From contig NZ_BAABBR010000001.1 in assembly GCF_039538065.1 (NCBI RefSeq), positions 1,278,501-1,342,500 of the forward strand: DNA of 64,000 nucleotides, in the 5' to 3' direction. The notes below the pieces were generated by a model, which worked only from the letters and a program-made list of their open reading frames with translations, searched no databases and was not told the DNA's origin. The position numbers and the translations under genes were made by a program. Positions 7,860-17,212 of this stretch are shown here, in pieces (the stretch's first letter is position 1; every line of letters starts with the position of its first letter). The stretch comes from Sphingomonas rosea. Its GTDB lineage: Bacteria > Pseudomonadota > Alphaproteobacteria > Sphingomonadales > Sphingomonadaceae.

Positions 7860-10800
7860 GTGCGGTTTCGCCGCCTCAAGCTGACCGGCTTCAAGAGCTT
7901 CGTCGAACCGGCCGATCTTCGGATCGAGCCGGGGCTGACGGGTATCGTCGGGCCGAACGGTTGCGGCAAGTCGAACCTGCTCGAAGCGCTTCGCTGGGTG
8001 ATGGGCGAGGGCAGCCCCAAGTCCCTGCGTGGCGGGGGCATGGAGGACGTCATCTTCGCCGGCACCGCCCAGCGGCCCGCGCGCGACTTCGCCGAGGTCT
8101 CGCTGCTGGTCGAGGACGAGGCCGAGGAGAGCGAGGTCACGCGGCGGATCGAGCGCGGCGCGGGCTCGGCCTACCGGATCGACGGGCGCGACGTCCGCCA
8201 GAAGGACGTGTCGCTGCTGTTCGCCGATGCGGCGACTGGCGCGCATTCGCCTGCGCTCGTCAGCCAGGGGCGGATCGGCGCGCTCATCTCCGCGCGGCCG
8301 GCGGAGCGCCGGCAGATGCTCGAGGAAGCGGCAGGGATCGCCGGCCTGCATGTTCGCCGCAAGGACGCCGAACAGAAGCTCCGCGCGACCGAGGCTAACC
8401 TCCAGCGGCTCGACGAACTGCTCGGCGACCAGGAAGTGCGTGCCGCCGCCCTCAAGCGACAGGCGCGCGCAGCGGAACGCTACCGGGCGCTGACCGACCG
8501 GATCCGGCTGGCGGAAGGACGGCTGATCTACCGGCGGTGGGCCGAGGCCGATGCCGCTGCCCGCGCCGCCAGCGCCGAAGCCGATTCGGCGATGCGGGCG
8601 GTGGAAGCCTGCGGCGAGCGGCTCGGCCGGGCGCAGGAAGCGCAAGGCACTGCCTCGGCGCTGGTCGCCGATCGTCGCAAGGCCGCCGCCCGGGCGCGTG
8701 AGGAAGGACAGGAGCTGGCTCACCGGCTCGCCACCTGCCGCGCCGCGCTCGACACCGCACGGCGGCGGCTGGTCGAGCTCGACCGGCTCGGCGAATCGCT
8801 CCGGACCGAGCGCGAGCGCGAGCAGGCGCTGAGCGTCGATGCCGAGCAGGCGGTCGGCGCGCTCGCCGCCGAGATCCTGGCGATTGGCCAACGGCTCGGC
8901 GAGTCCGAGGCACGGCAGGACCAGCTCGTGCGCGCGCTGGCCAAGGCCGAGGAAGAGAATCGATCGGCTGAGGCGGCGCTAGCGGGGCTGCTGACGCGCG
9001 AAGCAGCGCTCAAGGCCGAACGGCAGGTCGCCCTTGCCGCGCTCACCGCCGCCCGCGCGCAGGCCGCGCGGCTCGAAACCGAATTGCAGTCGCTCGACCG
9101 GGGCATGGCCGAGCTTGCCTCGGAAGACGCTCTCCGGGCGGCGCGCGACGCGGCGGCGGCTCGAGCCGAAAAAGGGGTGACGGCGGCAGGCGCGGCCGAA
9201 CGGGCGATCGCGGCGGCCGAGGAGGAGCGCGTGGCGGCCGCGGCGGAACGCGAGCAGGCCGACCTTGCACTGTCGCAGGCGCGTTCGCTCGAGGCGGCCC
9301 ATGCAAGTGAGATCAAGGCGCTCGGGCAGGCGCTGCGGACCACGGCGGGACGCGGGGTGCTCGACCTGCTGACCGTCGAGCCGGGCTATGAGAAGGCGCT
9401 CGCGGCCGCGCTCGGCGATGATCTGGGGGCCCCGCTCGGCGGTGACGGCGAGCGCGGCTGGGGCGGCGCGGCCCGTGATGAAGCGGATCCGCCGCTCGGG
9501 AGCGGGCTGGTCGCGCTGGCCGACCATGTCGAGGGCCCACCCGAACTCGCCCGTCGCCTCGCGCAGGTCGGCGTGGCCGATGAGGACATCGGCCAGTCGC
9601 TGGCGGTGGGGCAGCGGTTGGTGACGAAGGACGGACGACTGCGGCGGTGGGATGGCTTCGTCAGCCGCGGCAATGGTGCCGCGGCCGCCGAGCGGCTTGT
9701 CCGGGCCAATCGCCTCGCCGCCCTCGAAGCCGCCTTGCCCGGGCTGGTCGCGAGCCGCGAGGCGGCGGCGGCGGCGCAGGCAATGGCCTCAGAGAAGCTC
9801 GGGCATGCCGGGCGGGCGCTCGAGTCGGCGAAGGCTTCCCTGGCCGCCGCCGAGGTCGCCGCGCGGCAGGCCCGGCGCGAGGAAGACACGGCAAGCGCGG
9901 CGCTCGAGCGCCAGCAGCAACAGGCACAGTCGCTCGAACGGAGGAAGGCCGAGCTAGCGCCGGTCCACGCCTCGGCGCGGGACGCGGTGGTCCAGGCCGA
10001 AACCGCGATCGCGGCGCTTCCGGCTGAGGATGCGTTATCCGCTGCGCTCGCCGAGGCCCGCGCATTCGCGGCCGAACGGGGCCGGCTGCTGGCCGAACGA
10101 CGCGCCGACCTCGCCACCGCCGCGCGCACCGCGACCAGCGACCGCGAGCGGCAGCTTGCGGCGGCGCGCGAGCAGTCGGCGTGGGAGGAACGAGCCAAGG
10201 CGGCGGCGCAGCGGATCGACGATACGCAAGTCCGGGCCGAGCGCGTCGCGCAGGAGAAGGAGGCTTTGGTCGGCGAGCCCGAGCGGCTGACGGGCGAGGT
10301 CGCCAAGGTCGAGCAGGCAGTGCGCGGCTCAGGCGCCCTCCTCTCGTCCGCCCTGGCCGCCGAACGCGAAGCCGAGCAGGCGCTCGCCGACATCGCCGCC
10401 GCCTTTGCGCGCGAAAACGAGGCAATGGCGAGCGCGCGCGAGCAGCGGGCCGCGGCCTCGGCGCGCGCCGAAGCGCAGGTCGCGCGGCGGATCGAATATG
10501 GCAGGGTCTGCGGCGAGAAGTTCGAATGCCCGCCCCCGCTCCTCCCGGGCAAGCTCGGCTTCGACGCGAACGACCTCGCCGATTCCGCCGAGGAAAGCCT
10601 GACGCTCGAGCGGCTGACAGCCGACCGCGAGCGCATCGGGCCCGTCAATCTCGTCGCCGAGCAGGAGCTTGCCGAACTCGAAGGCGCACGGTTGCAGGGC
10701 GCGGCCGAGCGCGACGAACTGGCCGAGGCGATCAACCGGCTGCGCGGATCGATCGGAAGCCTCAATCGCGAAGGTCGCGCGCGGCTGCTTTCCGCCTTCG

Positions 10801-11261
10801 AAGCGGTCGATCGGCACTTCCGAAGCCTCTTCACGACCCTGTTCGACGGCGGGCAGGCGCATCTCGCGCTGATCGACAGCGACGATCCGCTCGAGGCCGG
10901 GCTCGAGATCATGGCGCAGCCGCCGGGCAAGCGACTGACCGCCCTTTCGCTATTGTCGGGGGGCGAGCAGGCGCTGACCGCGGTCGCGCTGATCTTCGCC
11001 CTCTTCCTGACCAAGCCCTCCCCGATTTGCGTCCTCGACGAAGTCGATGCGCCGCTCGACGACGCCAATGTCGAGCGCTTCTGCGACCTCCTCGTGCGGA
11101 TGACCGCGGAGACCGACACCCGCTATCTCATCGTCACGCACAATGCGGTGACGATGAGCCGGATGCACCGGCTCTACGGCGTGACCATGGTCGAGCGGGG
11201 CGTGAGCCGGATCGTGTCGGTCGATCTTGGCGGCGCCGAGGAACTGCTCGCCGCCGAATAG
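7860..11261 (+). CDS. smc: Chromosome segregation ATPase Smc
   Basis: 1133-residue condensin ATPase that compacts and individualises the chromosome. The N-terminal head has Walker A GPNGCGKSN and the GFKSF start typical of Smc. Long coiled coils rich in Ala, Glu and Arg flank a hinge at about residues 495-610. The C-terminal head has the signature LSGGEQAL, Walker B ICVLDEVDAPLDD and the H-loop LIVTHN. It starts at GTG 7860 with GGGGGAG about 11 nt upstream; another GTG at 7849 is out of frame. ScpA and ScpB partners are not in the window. The coiled coils are unusually Ala-rich, in keeping with the high GC content. Confidence 0.96.
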   Translation: MRFRRLKLTGFKSFVEPADLRIEPGLTGIVGPNGCGKSNLLEALRWVMGEGSPKSLRGGGMEDVIFAGTAQRPARDFAEVSLLVEDEAEESEVTRRIERGAGSAYRIDGRDVRQKDVSLLFADAATGAHSPALVSQGRIGALISARPAERRQMLEEAAGIAGLHVRRKDAEQKLRATEANLQRLDELLGDQEVRAAALKRQARAAERYRALTDRIRLAEGRLIYRRWAEADAAARAASAEADSAMRAVEACGERLGRAQEAQGTASALVADRRKAAARAREEGQELAHRLATCRAALDTARRRLVELDRLGESLRTEREREQALSVDAEQAVGALAAEILAIGQRLGESEARQDQLVRALAKAEEENRSAEAALAGLLTREAALKAERQVALAALTAARAQAARLETELQSLDRGMAELASEDALRAARDAAAARAEKGVTAAGAAERAIAAAEEERVAAAAEREQADLALSQARSLEAAHASEIKALGQALRTTAGRGVLDLLTVEPGYEKALAAALGDDLGAPLGGDGERGWGGAARDEADPPLGSGLVALADHVEGPPELARRLAQVGVADEDIGQSLAVGQRLVTKDGRLRRWDGFVSRGNGAAAAERLVRANRLAALEAALPGLVASREAAAAAQAMASEKLGHAGRALESAKASLAAAEVAARQARREEDTASAALERQQQQAQSLERRKAELAPVHASARDAVVQAETAIAALPAEDALSAALAEARAFAAERGRLLAERRADLATAARTATSDRERQLAAAREQSAWEERAKAAAQRIDDTQVRAERVAQEKEALVGEPERLTGEVAKVEQAVRGSGALLSSALAAEREAEQALADIAAAFARENEAMASAREQRAAASARAEAQVARRIEYGRVCGEKFECPPPLLPGKLGFDANDLADSAEESLTLERLTADRERIGPVNLVAEQELAELEGARLQGAAERDELAEAINRLRGSIGSLNREGRARLLSAFEAVDRHFRSLFTTLFDGGQAHLALIDSDDPLEAGLEIMAQPPGKRLTALSLLSGGEQALTAVALIFALFLTKPSPICVLDEVDAPLDDANVERFCDLLVRMTAETDTRYLIVTHNAVTMSRMHRLYGVTMVERGVSRIVSVDLGGAEELLAAE

Positions 11262-11329
11262 GCTCAGCGGCAAAATCACTCATTGCTGGCCTTGTGATGA
11301 GAGATTCCGAACAAATATTTCCCGTTGTT

Positions 11330-11348
11330 GCGAATTATTCTCATTAGC
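11330..11348. promoter_or_regulatory. Fur-box-like site before the siderophore receptor
   Basis: GCGAATTATTCTCATTAGC matches the classical 19-bp Fur consensus GATAATGATAATCATTATC at 13 positions. It sits in an AT-rich island 49 bp before the receptor start, where iron-dependent repression would be expected. Some alphaproteobacteria use other iron regulators, so the identity of the regulator is uncertain. Confidence 0.6.
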
Positions 11349-11397
11349 TTTAGCAATAGCGAACCGAAACGATCCCGCGTTCTCGAAGGAACAACCC

Positions 11398-13494
11398 TTG
11401 CGTACCCTTGCTCGCGCCCTCGCTGGCGCCACCATTGTCGTCGTGCCAGCCGCCCCTGCCATCGCGGGCGAGGTGATCGTTGGCGCGGCCGAGAATGCCG
11501 AACAGCCGACGCAGGTCATCACCGTCACCGGCAAGCGCGAGGAATATGGGGTCAAGTCGACCATCACCGGGACCAAGACCGATACGCCCCTCAAGGACAT
11601 CCCGCAGGCGATCTCGGTGGTGTCCGAGGCGCAGATCGAGGACCAGGCGCTCCGTTCGGTCGCGGACCTGCTGATGTTCGTGCCGGGTGCGACCCCGGGC
11701 ACGGGCGAGGCGAATCGCGACCAGCTCACGCTCCGCGGCAACAACACGACCGCCGACTTCTTCGTCGACGGCCTGCGCGACGACGCGCAATATTTCCGCG
11801 ACTTCTACAATCTCGACCGGGTCGAGGTGCTCAAGGGGCCGAACGCCATGATCTTCGGGCGCGGCGGCGGCGGCGGGATCGTCAATCGCGTGACCAAGCG
11901 CGCGACGCTCAAGAACCATCAGCAGTTCATCATCGGCCATGACACCGAGGGTGGCACCCGCCTCACCGCCGACGACAACATCCGGCTGGGCGGCGCGCTG
12001 GGCCTGCGCGTCAACGGCGTGTGGGAGCATGGCGACAGCTTCCGCCAGTTCACCAAGGTCAAGCGCTACGGCATCAATCCGACGATCGGCTGGCAGCCGG
12101 GCGCCGACACGCGCGTCGACCTCTCCTACGAATATTTCCACGACCGCCGGACGACCGACCGCGGCGTCCCCTCGCGCGCCGGGCGTCCGCTGACCGGCTT
12201 CGACAGCGCCTTCTTCGGCGATCCCGCCGACAGCTATTCGGACGCCGATGTCCGGATCGCGACGCTCGCGGTCGAGCAGAAGTTCGGCGAGAACTTGCTG
12301 CTCCGCCACCGCTCGCAGTTCGCCGACTACGACAAATTCTATCAGAACATCTTCCCGAGCAGCGCCGTCTCGGCGGCCGGAACGGTGTCGCTTGGCGCCT
12401 ACAACAGCCGCAACAATCGCAAGAACCTGATCAGCCAGACCGACCTCGTGTGGGACGGTCGGCTCGGCGGGATCGACCAGACCTGGCTCGCCGGGTTCGA
12501 GCTCTCCCGCCAGACCAGCCGCAATCACCGGATGAGCGGCACGAGCGCGGGCAGCGTCACCTTGCCGGTGACCACGGTCGACCGGACCATCACCTATTCG
12601 ACGCTGGCGAGCGATGCCGACAACCGGACCAAGGCCACCGTCGGTGCCGCTTATGTCCAGACGCAGCTTCGACCCACCGACTGGCTGGAGCTGGTCGCTG
12701 GTCTGCGCTTCGATCGCTTCCGCCTCTCGGTCGACGACGCGCGGGCGACCGTGCCGACCTTCCGCCGGACCGAGGAGCTGGTCTCGCCGCGCGTCGGCGT
12801 GGTGCTGAAGCCGCGCCGCGAACTGTCCTTCTACGGCAGTTTCTCGCGCTCGTTCCTCCCTCAGTCGGGCGACCAGTTCAGCGGGCTGACCTCGATCACG
12901 TCGGAGCTCAAGCCCGAGCGGTTCGACAATCTCGAGGCCGGCGCAAAGTGGGAAGTGCTCGACGGCCTGCTGGCGACCGCTGCGGTTTATCAGCTCGACC
13001 GGACCAACAGCCAGTATCGCGATCCCGTGACCAACATCGTCTATTTGTCGGGTTCGACCCGCAACCGCGGGCTCGAGATCGGGCTCGAGCGGAGCATTGC
13101 GTCGCGGCTGCAGGTGTCGGCCGGCTATGCGCTGCAACACAGCGAGATCCGCAGCGCGGTCAGCAATGCGCCCGCCGGCCGCAAGGTCCCGCTCGTCCCG
13201 CGCCACAGCTTCTCCTTCTGGTCGAAGTATCAGGTCAGCAAGCCGTTCGCGGCGGGCCTCGGCCTCCTCGCGCGCTCGAAGAGCTATGCCTCGCTCAACC
13301 AGACCGCGACCGTGCTGCCGGGCTATGCGCGGCTCGACGGGGCGCTCTACTACAAGCTGATGCCGGGCGTGGAAGCGCAGCTCAACGTCGAGAACCTCAC
13401 CAATCGGAGCTATTTCCCGACCGCCCACAACGACAACAATATCGCGCCCGGCGCCCCCCGCACCGCGCGGCTGACGCTCAAGGCCGACTTCTAG
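11398..13494 (+). CDS. TonB-dependent siderophore receptor
   Basis: Outer-membrane gated channel for ferric siderophores. The TTG at 11398 is chosen because GAAGGA precedes it by seven bases and it opens a signal peptide (MRTLARALAGATIVVVPAAP, cleaved after AIA); the longer frame starts inside smc. The mature protein (about 670 residues) begins with a TonB box-like ITVTGKR. A plug domain follows (about 60-170: KDIPQAISVVSEAQIED, VEVLKGPNAMIFGRG), then a 22-strand barrel ending in the typical LTLKADF with terminal Phe. DIPQAISVV and the absence of B12-type features suggest a catecholate or hydroxamate siderophore of the FhuA/FepA class. No siderophore synthesis genes are nearby. Confidence 0.94.
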   Translation: MRTLARALAGATIVVVPAAPAIAGEVIVGAAENAEQPTQVITVTGKREEYGVKSTITGTKTDTPLKDIPQAISVVSEAQIEDQALRSVADLLMFVPGATPGTGEANRDQLTLRGNNTTADFFVDGLRDDAQYFRDFYNLDRVEVLKGPNAMIFGRGGGGGIVNRVTKRATLKNHQQFIIGHDTEGGTRLTADDNIRLGGALGLRVNGVWEHGDSFRQFTKVKRYGINPTIGWQPGADTRVDLSYEYFHDRRTTDRGVPSRAGRPLTGFDSAFFGDPADSYSDADVRIATLAVEQKFGENLLLRHRSQFADYDKFYQNIFPSSAVSAAGTVSLGAYNSRNNRKNLISQTDLVWDGRLGGIDQTWLAGFELSRQTSRNHRMSGTSAGSVTLPVTTVDRTITYSTLASDADNRTKATVGAAYVQTQLRPTDWLELVAGLRFDRFRLSVDDARATVPTFRRTEELVSPRVGVVLKPRRELSFYGSFSRSFLPQSGDQFSGLTSITSELKPERFDNLEAGAKWEVLDGLLATAAVYQLDRTNSQYRDPVTNIVYLSGSTRNRGLEIGLERSIASRLQVSAGYALQHSEIRSAVSNAPAGRKVPLVPRHSFSFWSKYQVSKPFAAGLGLLARSKSYASLNQTATVLPGYARLDGALYYKLMPGVEAQLNVENLTNRSYFPTAHNDNNIAPGAPRTARLTLKADF

Positions 13495-15014
13495 GCGGCG
13501 GCGAGCTCCTCGCTCCGCGCACGTATCCGGCGGAGGTCCTCGACGAAGCGCGCCCGCTCTTCGCGTCGGCGCTCTTCCTTGGGGATGCGAAGGAGAAAGC
13601 TCGGGTGCACCGTCACCCAGCATTCGCTGCCGTCGGCGAGGGTCAGCGGCGCCTCGCGCGCCTTGGTGATGGTTAGCGTCTTGCCGGTGAGCGACCGCGC
13701 GGCAGTGGCGCCAAGTGCGACGGTGAGCGGCGGGCGGACGATCGCGCGCTCCTGCTCCTGCCACCAGCGGCAGGCCTCGATCTCGGCGGTGTCGGGCTTG
13801 GAGTGGATGCGCTTCTTGCCGCGAAGCACGAATTTGAAGTGCTTGACCGCATTGGTGACGTAGGTGGTGGAGCGCTCGATCCCCGCCTTCTCAAGCGCCG
13901 CGTCGAACAATTGTCCTGCCGGGCCGACGAACGGCCGGCCGGCCAGATCCTCCTGGTCGCCAGGCTGCTCTCCGACGAAGAAGATGCGCGCGTCGAGTGG
14001 CCCTTCGCCGAACACCGTCTGCGTGCCGCAGCGGAAAAGGTCGCAGCGAGTGCAGCTCATCGCTTCCTGCCGCAGCGCCGCCCAGGCTCCCTCGATGTTG
14101 CCGCCGGTCCGCGGCGCCGCCTGTGCCTTTTCGATCATCTCCAGCTCCCGTGCCCGCGCACCCGCGATCAGGGGGGCAACGAGCGCGGTCTCGGGCATGT
14201 TGCGCCAATATTTCTTGGGCATCTCCTTGAGCATCGCCTTCACCTTGAGGCGCGCAGGATTGAAGATGTTGGCGTAATAGGTCCGCCACGTCTCCTCGAG
14301 CGGATCGCCGTCGGGCGCATCGGCCCGAGTCGCGCCCGGCCCCTCGGTCAGGCTCTCGGTCGCGGGATCCCAGTGGATCGAGAGTTCCGGCGTCAGGATC
14401 GACCAGCGCATGGTCGTGAAGCGGCGCACGAAGAAGCCCGCTTCACGCCGGACGATGTGGTGGTCGGGCTCGAAGAAGGCGACGAAGCGGGTGCCGTCCC
14501 CTTCCTCCACTTCGCGGAAGCGGACGAAGGCATGCATCTTGTGCGCGTCGCGGTGGACTTCCTTGGCCAGTTTCTCGAGCCGGTCGACCAGCGGATCGGC
14601 GCGGTCCTCGAGCGCTCTGCGATTGGCCTTGAGCTTCCACAACAGGCTGTAGAGCAGGGCGAAGCGCTGCGGCTCGGAATGACAAATGGCGGCTTTGGCG
14701 AGGTCGATGAAGGGCTTGGGCACCGAGAACATCGGTTCGCCGCCGGCGGCCGGGGGCACCGCGCCCTCGCTGCCGAACAGTTCGCCATCGTCACCGGCGA
14801 CCTGCCAGACGACACTCATCGGCGGAACGCCGGCAAGCACCAGCTCGCGCGCCGCCTCGCGCCACCCGTCGAAGTCGTCGGGCTGGTCGAGCGTGATCTT
14901 GAGCGGGTCGATCTGCGGCCCGTCGGGAAGCAGCACGCCGGCCTTGCCGCCGAGCCCGAGCCGGCTGTCGAACAGGTCGGCGGAATTGCCGAACCGACCG
15001 TTCGCGTCACTCAT
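13491..15014 (-). CDS. DUF4130-UdgX fusion: cross-linking uracil-DNA glycosylase
   Basis: Two-domain DNA-repair protein of 507 residues. The N-terminal half (about 35-275) is the DUF4130/TIGR03915 domain, which almost always travels with the radical SAM protein encoded next door. The C-terminal half (about 300-500) is a family-4-like uracil-DNA glycosylase. It has FeS cysteines (C321, C324 and further ones near 415 and the C-terminus), motif A GEQPGDQED (348-356) and a KRIH loop at 401-404. In UdgX enzymes the His of the KRxIH loop attacks the abasic sugar and leaves the protein covalently bound to DNA; here that is H404. The C-terminal HPSFLLR motif is also present. It lies downstream of, and overlaps by 4 nt, the rSAM gene, so both should respond to the SOS box at 16258. 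The biochemical call is family knowledge; activity was not tested. Confidence 0.92.
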   Translation of the reverse strand: MSDANGRFGNSADLFDSRLGLGGKAGVLLPDGPQIDPLKITLDQPDDFDGWREAARELVLAGVPPMSVVWQVAGDDGELFGSEGAVPPAAGGEPMFSVPKPFIDLAKAAICHSEPQRFALLYSLLWKLKANRRALEDRADPLVDRLEKLAKEVHRDAHKMHAFVRFREVEEGDGTRFVAFFEPDHHIVRREAGFFVRRFTTMRWSILTPELSIHWDPATESLTEGPGATRADAPDGDPLEETWRTYYANIFNPARLKVKAMLKEMPKKYWRNMPETALVAPLIAGARARELEMIEKAQAAPRTGGNIEGAWAALRQEAMSCTRCDLFRCGTQTVFGEGPLDARIFFVGEQPGDQEDLAGRPFVGPAGQLFDAALEKAGIERSTTYVTNAVKHFKFVLRGKKRIHSKPDTAEIEACRWWQEQERAIVRPPLTVALGATAARSLTGKTLTITKAREAPLTLADGSECWVTVHPSFLLRIPKEERRREERARFVEDLRRIRARSEELAAA

Positions 15015-16255
15015 GCCGCGAACAGTTCGAGCTGGCTCTTCTCGGGCTTGATCCAGCGCTTGAGGTCGGCACGGTCGGTGAGCAGGGTCGGGCGCCAGTC
15101 GCTGGTCACGATGAAGGGGCGGATCTTCGCGACGCTGACGGTCAGTCGCGCAACGTCGTCGAGCGAGAAGGTGCGGAAGCGGCGCGAGCGAAGGATGCGA
15201 TCGACCGCTTTCGTGCCGAGGCCCGGCACGCGCAGCAATTGTTCGCGGCTAGCGCGATTGACGTCGACCGGGAAATACTCCCGGAACTTGAGCGCCCAGG
15301 CGAGCTTGGGATCGATGTCGAGCGGCAGCATCCCGTCTGGCTCGGCGGCACTGACCACTTCCTCCGGCTTGAAGCCATAGAAGCGCATCAGCCAATCCGA
15401 CTGGTAGAGCCGGTGCTCGCGCATCAGCGGGGGGCGCTGAAGCGGGAGCACGGCGCTGGCGTCGGGAATCGGCGAGAAGGCCGAATAATAGACGCGGCGC
15501 AGGCTGAAGCGGTCGTAGAGCGTGCTTGCCTTGACGACGATGTCGCTGTCGGTCGCGGCATCTGCTCCGACGATCATCTGCGTCGACTGCCCCGCAGGAG
15601 CGAAGCTCGGGGCCGACTTATACTTTTTCTTGGCGTCCCGGCCGTCCTCGATCGCGCCCTTCATGCCGAGCATCGCACCCTCGATCTGGCCCGCGCTCTT
15701 TTCGGGCGCGAGCCGCTTGAGGCCGGGCACGGTGGGCAGCTCGACGTTGATCGACACGCGGTCGGCATAAAGCCCAGCCATCCGAACGAGCTCGGGATCG
15801 GCGTCGGGGATAGTCTTCAGGTGAATGTAGCCGCGGAAGTCGTGATCCTCGCGCAAGGACCGCGCGACCTCGACCAGCTGCTCCATCGTGTAATTCGATG
15901 ACTTGATGATGCCCGAGGAGAGAAACAGACCCTCGATGTAATTGCGCTTGTAGAAGGCGAGGGTGAGCTGGACGACCTCTTGCGCGGTGAAGCGCGCGCG
16001 GCGGACGTTCGAGCTCTTCCGGTTGATGCAATAATGGCAGTTGAACACGCAGCTGTTGGTCAGCAGGATCTTCAGCAGGCTGATGCAGCGACCATCGGGC
16101 GCATAGGCGTGACAGATGCCCGACCCCTCGGTCGAACCGAGCCCCTTCCCGCCCGCGCTGTTACGCTTGGACGTCCCGCTCGACGCGCAACTGGCGTCAT
16201 ATTTTGCGGCGTCCGCGAGGATCGCCAGCTTCTCGCGGGTGTCGAGTTGCGCCAT
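15011..16255 (-). CDS. Putative DNA repair/modification radical SAM protein (TIGR03916)
   Basis: 414 residues. The radical SAM cluster motif C-x3-C-x2-C is at C69, C73 and C76 (CVFNCHYC). Extra cysteines at 23, 48 and 57 could bind a second cluster. The C-terminal part carries a helix-hairpin-helix DNA-binding motif (LLRVPGLGTKAVDRILRSRR). This is the family that pairs with DUF4130, usually fused to UDG. The reaction is unknown; repair or modification of a base by radical chemistry is the usual proposal. It is the first gene of the two-gene operon, and its ATG lies two bases from a perfect LexA-type box, so damage-induced expression is the clear prediction. Confidence 0.93.
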   Translation of the reverse strand: MAQLDTREKLAILADAAKYDASCASSGTSKRNSAGGKGLGSTEGSGICHAYAPDGRCISLLKILLTNSCVFNCHYCINRKSSNVRRARFTAQEVVQLTLAFYKRNYIEGLFLSSGIIKSSNYTMEQLVEVARSLREDHDFRGYIHLKTIPDADPELVRMAGLYADRVSINVELPTVPGLKRLAPEKSAGQIEGAMLGMKGAIEDGRDAKKKYKSAPSFAPAGQSTQMIVGADAATDSDIVVKASTLYDRFSLRRVYYSAFSPIPDASAVLPLQRPPLMREHRLYQSDWLMRFYGFKPEEVVSAAEPDGMLPLDIDPKLAWALKFREYFPVDVNRASREQLLRVPGLGTKAVDRILRSRRFRTFSLDDVARLTVSVAKIRPFIVTSDWRPTLLTDRADLKRWIKPEKSQLELFAA

Positions 16256-16257
16256 GT

Positions 16258-16272
16258 GTTCGGTATATGTTC
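16258..16272. promoter_or_regulatory. SOS (LexA) box, GTTC-N7-GTTC
   Basis: GTTCGGTATATGTTC is a perfect match to the alphaproteobacterial LexA site. It ends two bases before the start codon of the radical SAM gene on the minus strand. Binding there would block transcription or initiation, so the repair operon should be derepressed by DNA damage. Confidence 0.85.
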
Positions 16273-16317
16273 CCGGTCCGCGATTGCAAGCTTTTCCGGT
16301 CTTTCCTTGGGCTTAGG

Positions 16318-17130
16318 TCAGATTGGGAGCTTGGCGCGCGCCTTGTGCGCGAGGTCGCCGACGGGGACGTCGTTCAGCACCCGGAAGCGCGCCTCGATCA
16401 GGCAGTAAAGGCCGAACAGGAGAAGGCCCGCGGCGACGATCGTGTCCCAAGGCGAGGTCAGCCAGTCGAGCGCTTCGGCCATTCCGCCGGCTTCGGTCGA
16501 GCGCTCCTTCAGCCCGGCGCCGACCAGGAATCCGCCGGTGATGAGGAAGACGAGACCGCGTGCCGCAAACCCGCCCTGCCCGATCCAGCGCGCCCACGGC
16601 TGGCGGGCGACGCCGGGTTCGAGATGCTGGAGGAAGTCGGCCTTCCAGGCTTTCACCAGCTGCGCGACCCCGACCCCGAGCAGCACGAGGCCCGCGAGTT
16701 CGAGGGCGAATTGTCCCATGGGAAGCTGCAGCGCCGTCTTTGCGCCCTCTTCGGCGCCGCTGCCTCCGCTACCGGTCGACGAGCGCGTGCCCTGCAGCAA
16801 GCTGATCGCCTGCCAGGCGAGAAGCAGGTGGACGATGCCGCTTACCGCCGCGCCGATCCGCTCGCGCATCCCCCGCCCGTCGGACGAGTGACGCTCGATG
16901 TTGAACGCAGCGTCGCTCAACCGCCAAAGCCCGTAAGCGAGAAAGCCCGCGATCATCAGGATGAGAAGCATTCGGCCGCCACCCTCGGCGACCACCCCGA
17001 GCGCGCCGCTCGGATCCTCGGTCCGGCCGGTCTGCAGGACCAGTATCCCGATGACGAGGTAAAGGAGGCCACGCGCTGCGAACCCCAGGCGGGTCAGCAG
17101 GGTCATGGCAGCGCTGGGGTCGGTTCGCAT
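16318..17130 (-). CDS. DUF1206 integral membrane protein
   Basis: 270-residue membrane protein with about six helices arranged as three similar two-helix DUF1206 units. Each unit starts with an ARxxxY/F-like helix (FAARGLLYLVIGILVLQ, then the unit near RIGAAVSGIVHLLLAWQAIS, then FAARGLVFLITGGFLVGAG). The first and third units share the words GFAARGL, showing internal duplication. It has no enzymatic motif and its function is unknown. It stands alone between the SOS repair operon and a small secreted protein. The ATG at 17130 opens MRTDPSAAMTLL; a start at the second Met is also possible. Confidence 0.85.
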   Translation of the reverse strand: MRTDPSAAMTLLTRLGFAARGLLYLVIGILVLQTGRTEDPSGALGVVAEGGGRMLLILMIAGFLAYGLWRLSDAAFNIERHSSDGRGMRERIGAAVSGIVHLLLAWQAISLLQGTRSSTGSGGSGAEEGAKTALQLPMGQFALELAGLVLLGVGVAQLVKAWKADFLQHLEPGVARQPWARWIGQGGFAARGLVFLITGGFLVGAGLKERSTEAGGMAEALDWLTSPWDTIVAAGLLLFGLYCLIEARFRVLNDVPVGDLAHKARAKLPI

Positions 17131-17212
17131 CGGGTCAGGTCTCCTCGCGAGGCCTAACCCGTGTCGCGCCCGCCACGTTCCGCCGCTGTCACGGCGAATC
17201 GGCGCCGAGGTC

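Noticed and set aside
11350..13764. 804-codon open frame on the minus strand
   Set aside because: Antisense to the TonB receptor; no family features and strong composition bias.
15181..15300. Possible second repair gene from the HhH region alone
   Set aside because: The helix-hairpin-helix is the in-frame C-terminal domain of the radical SAM protein.
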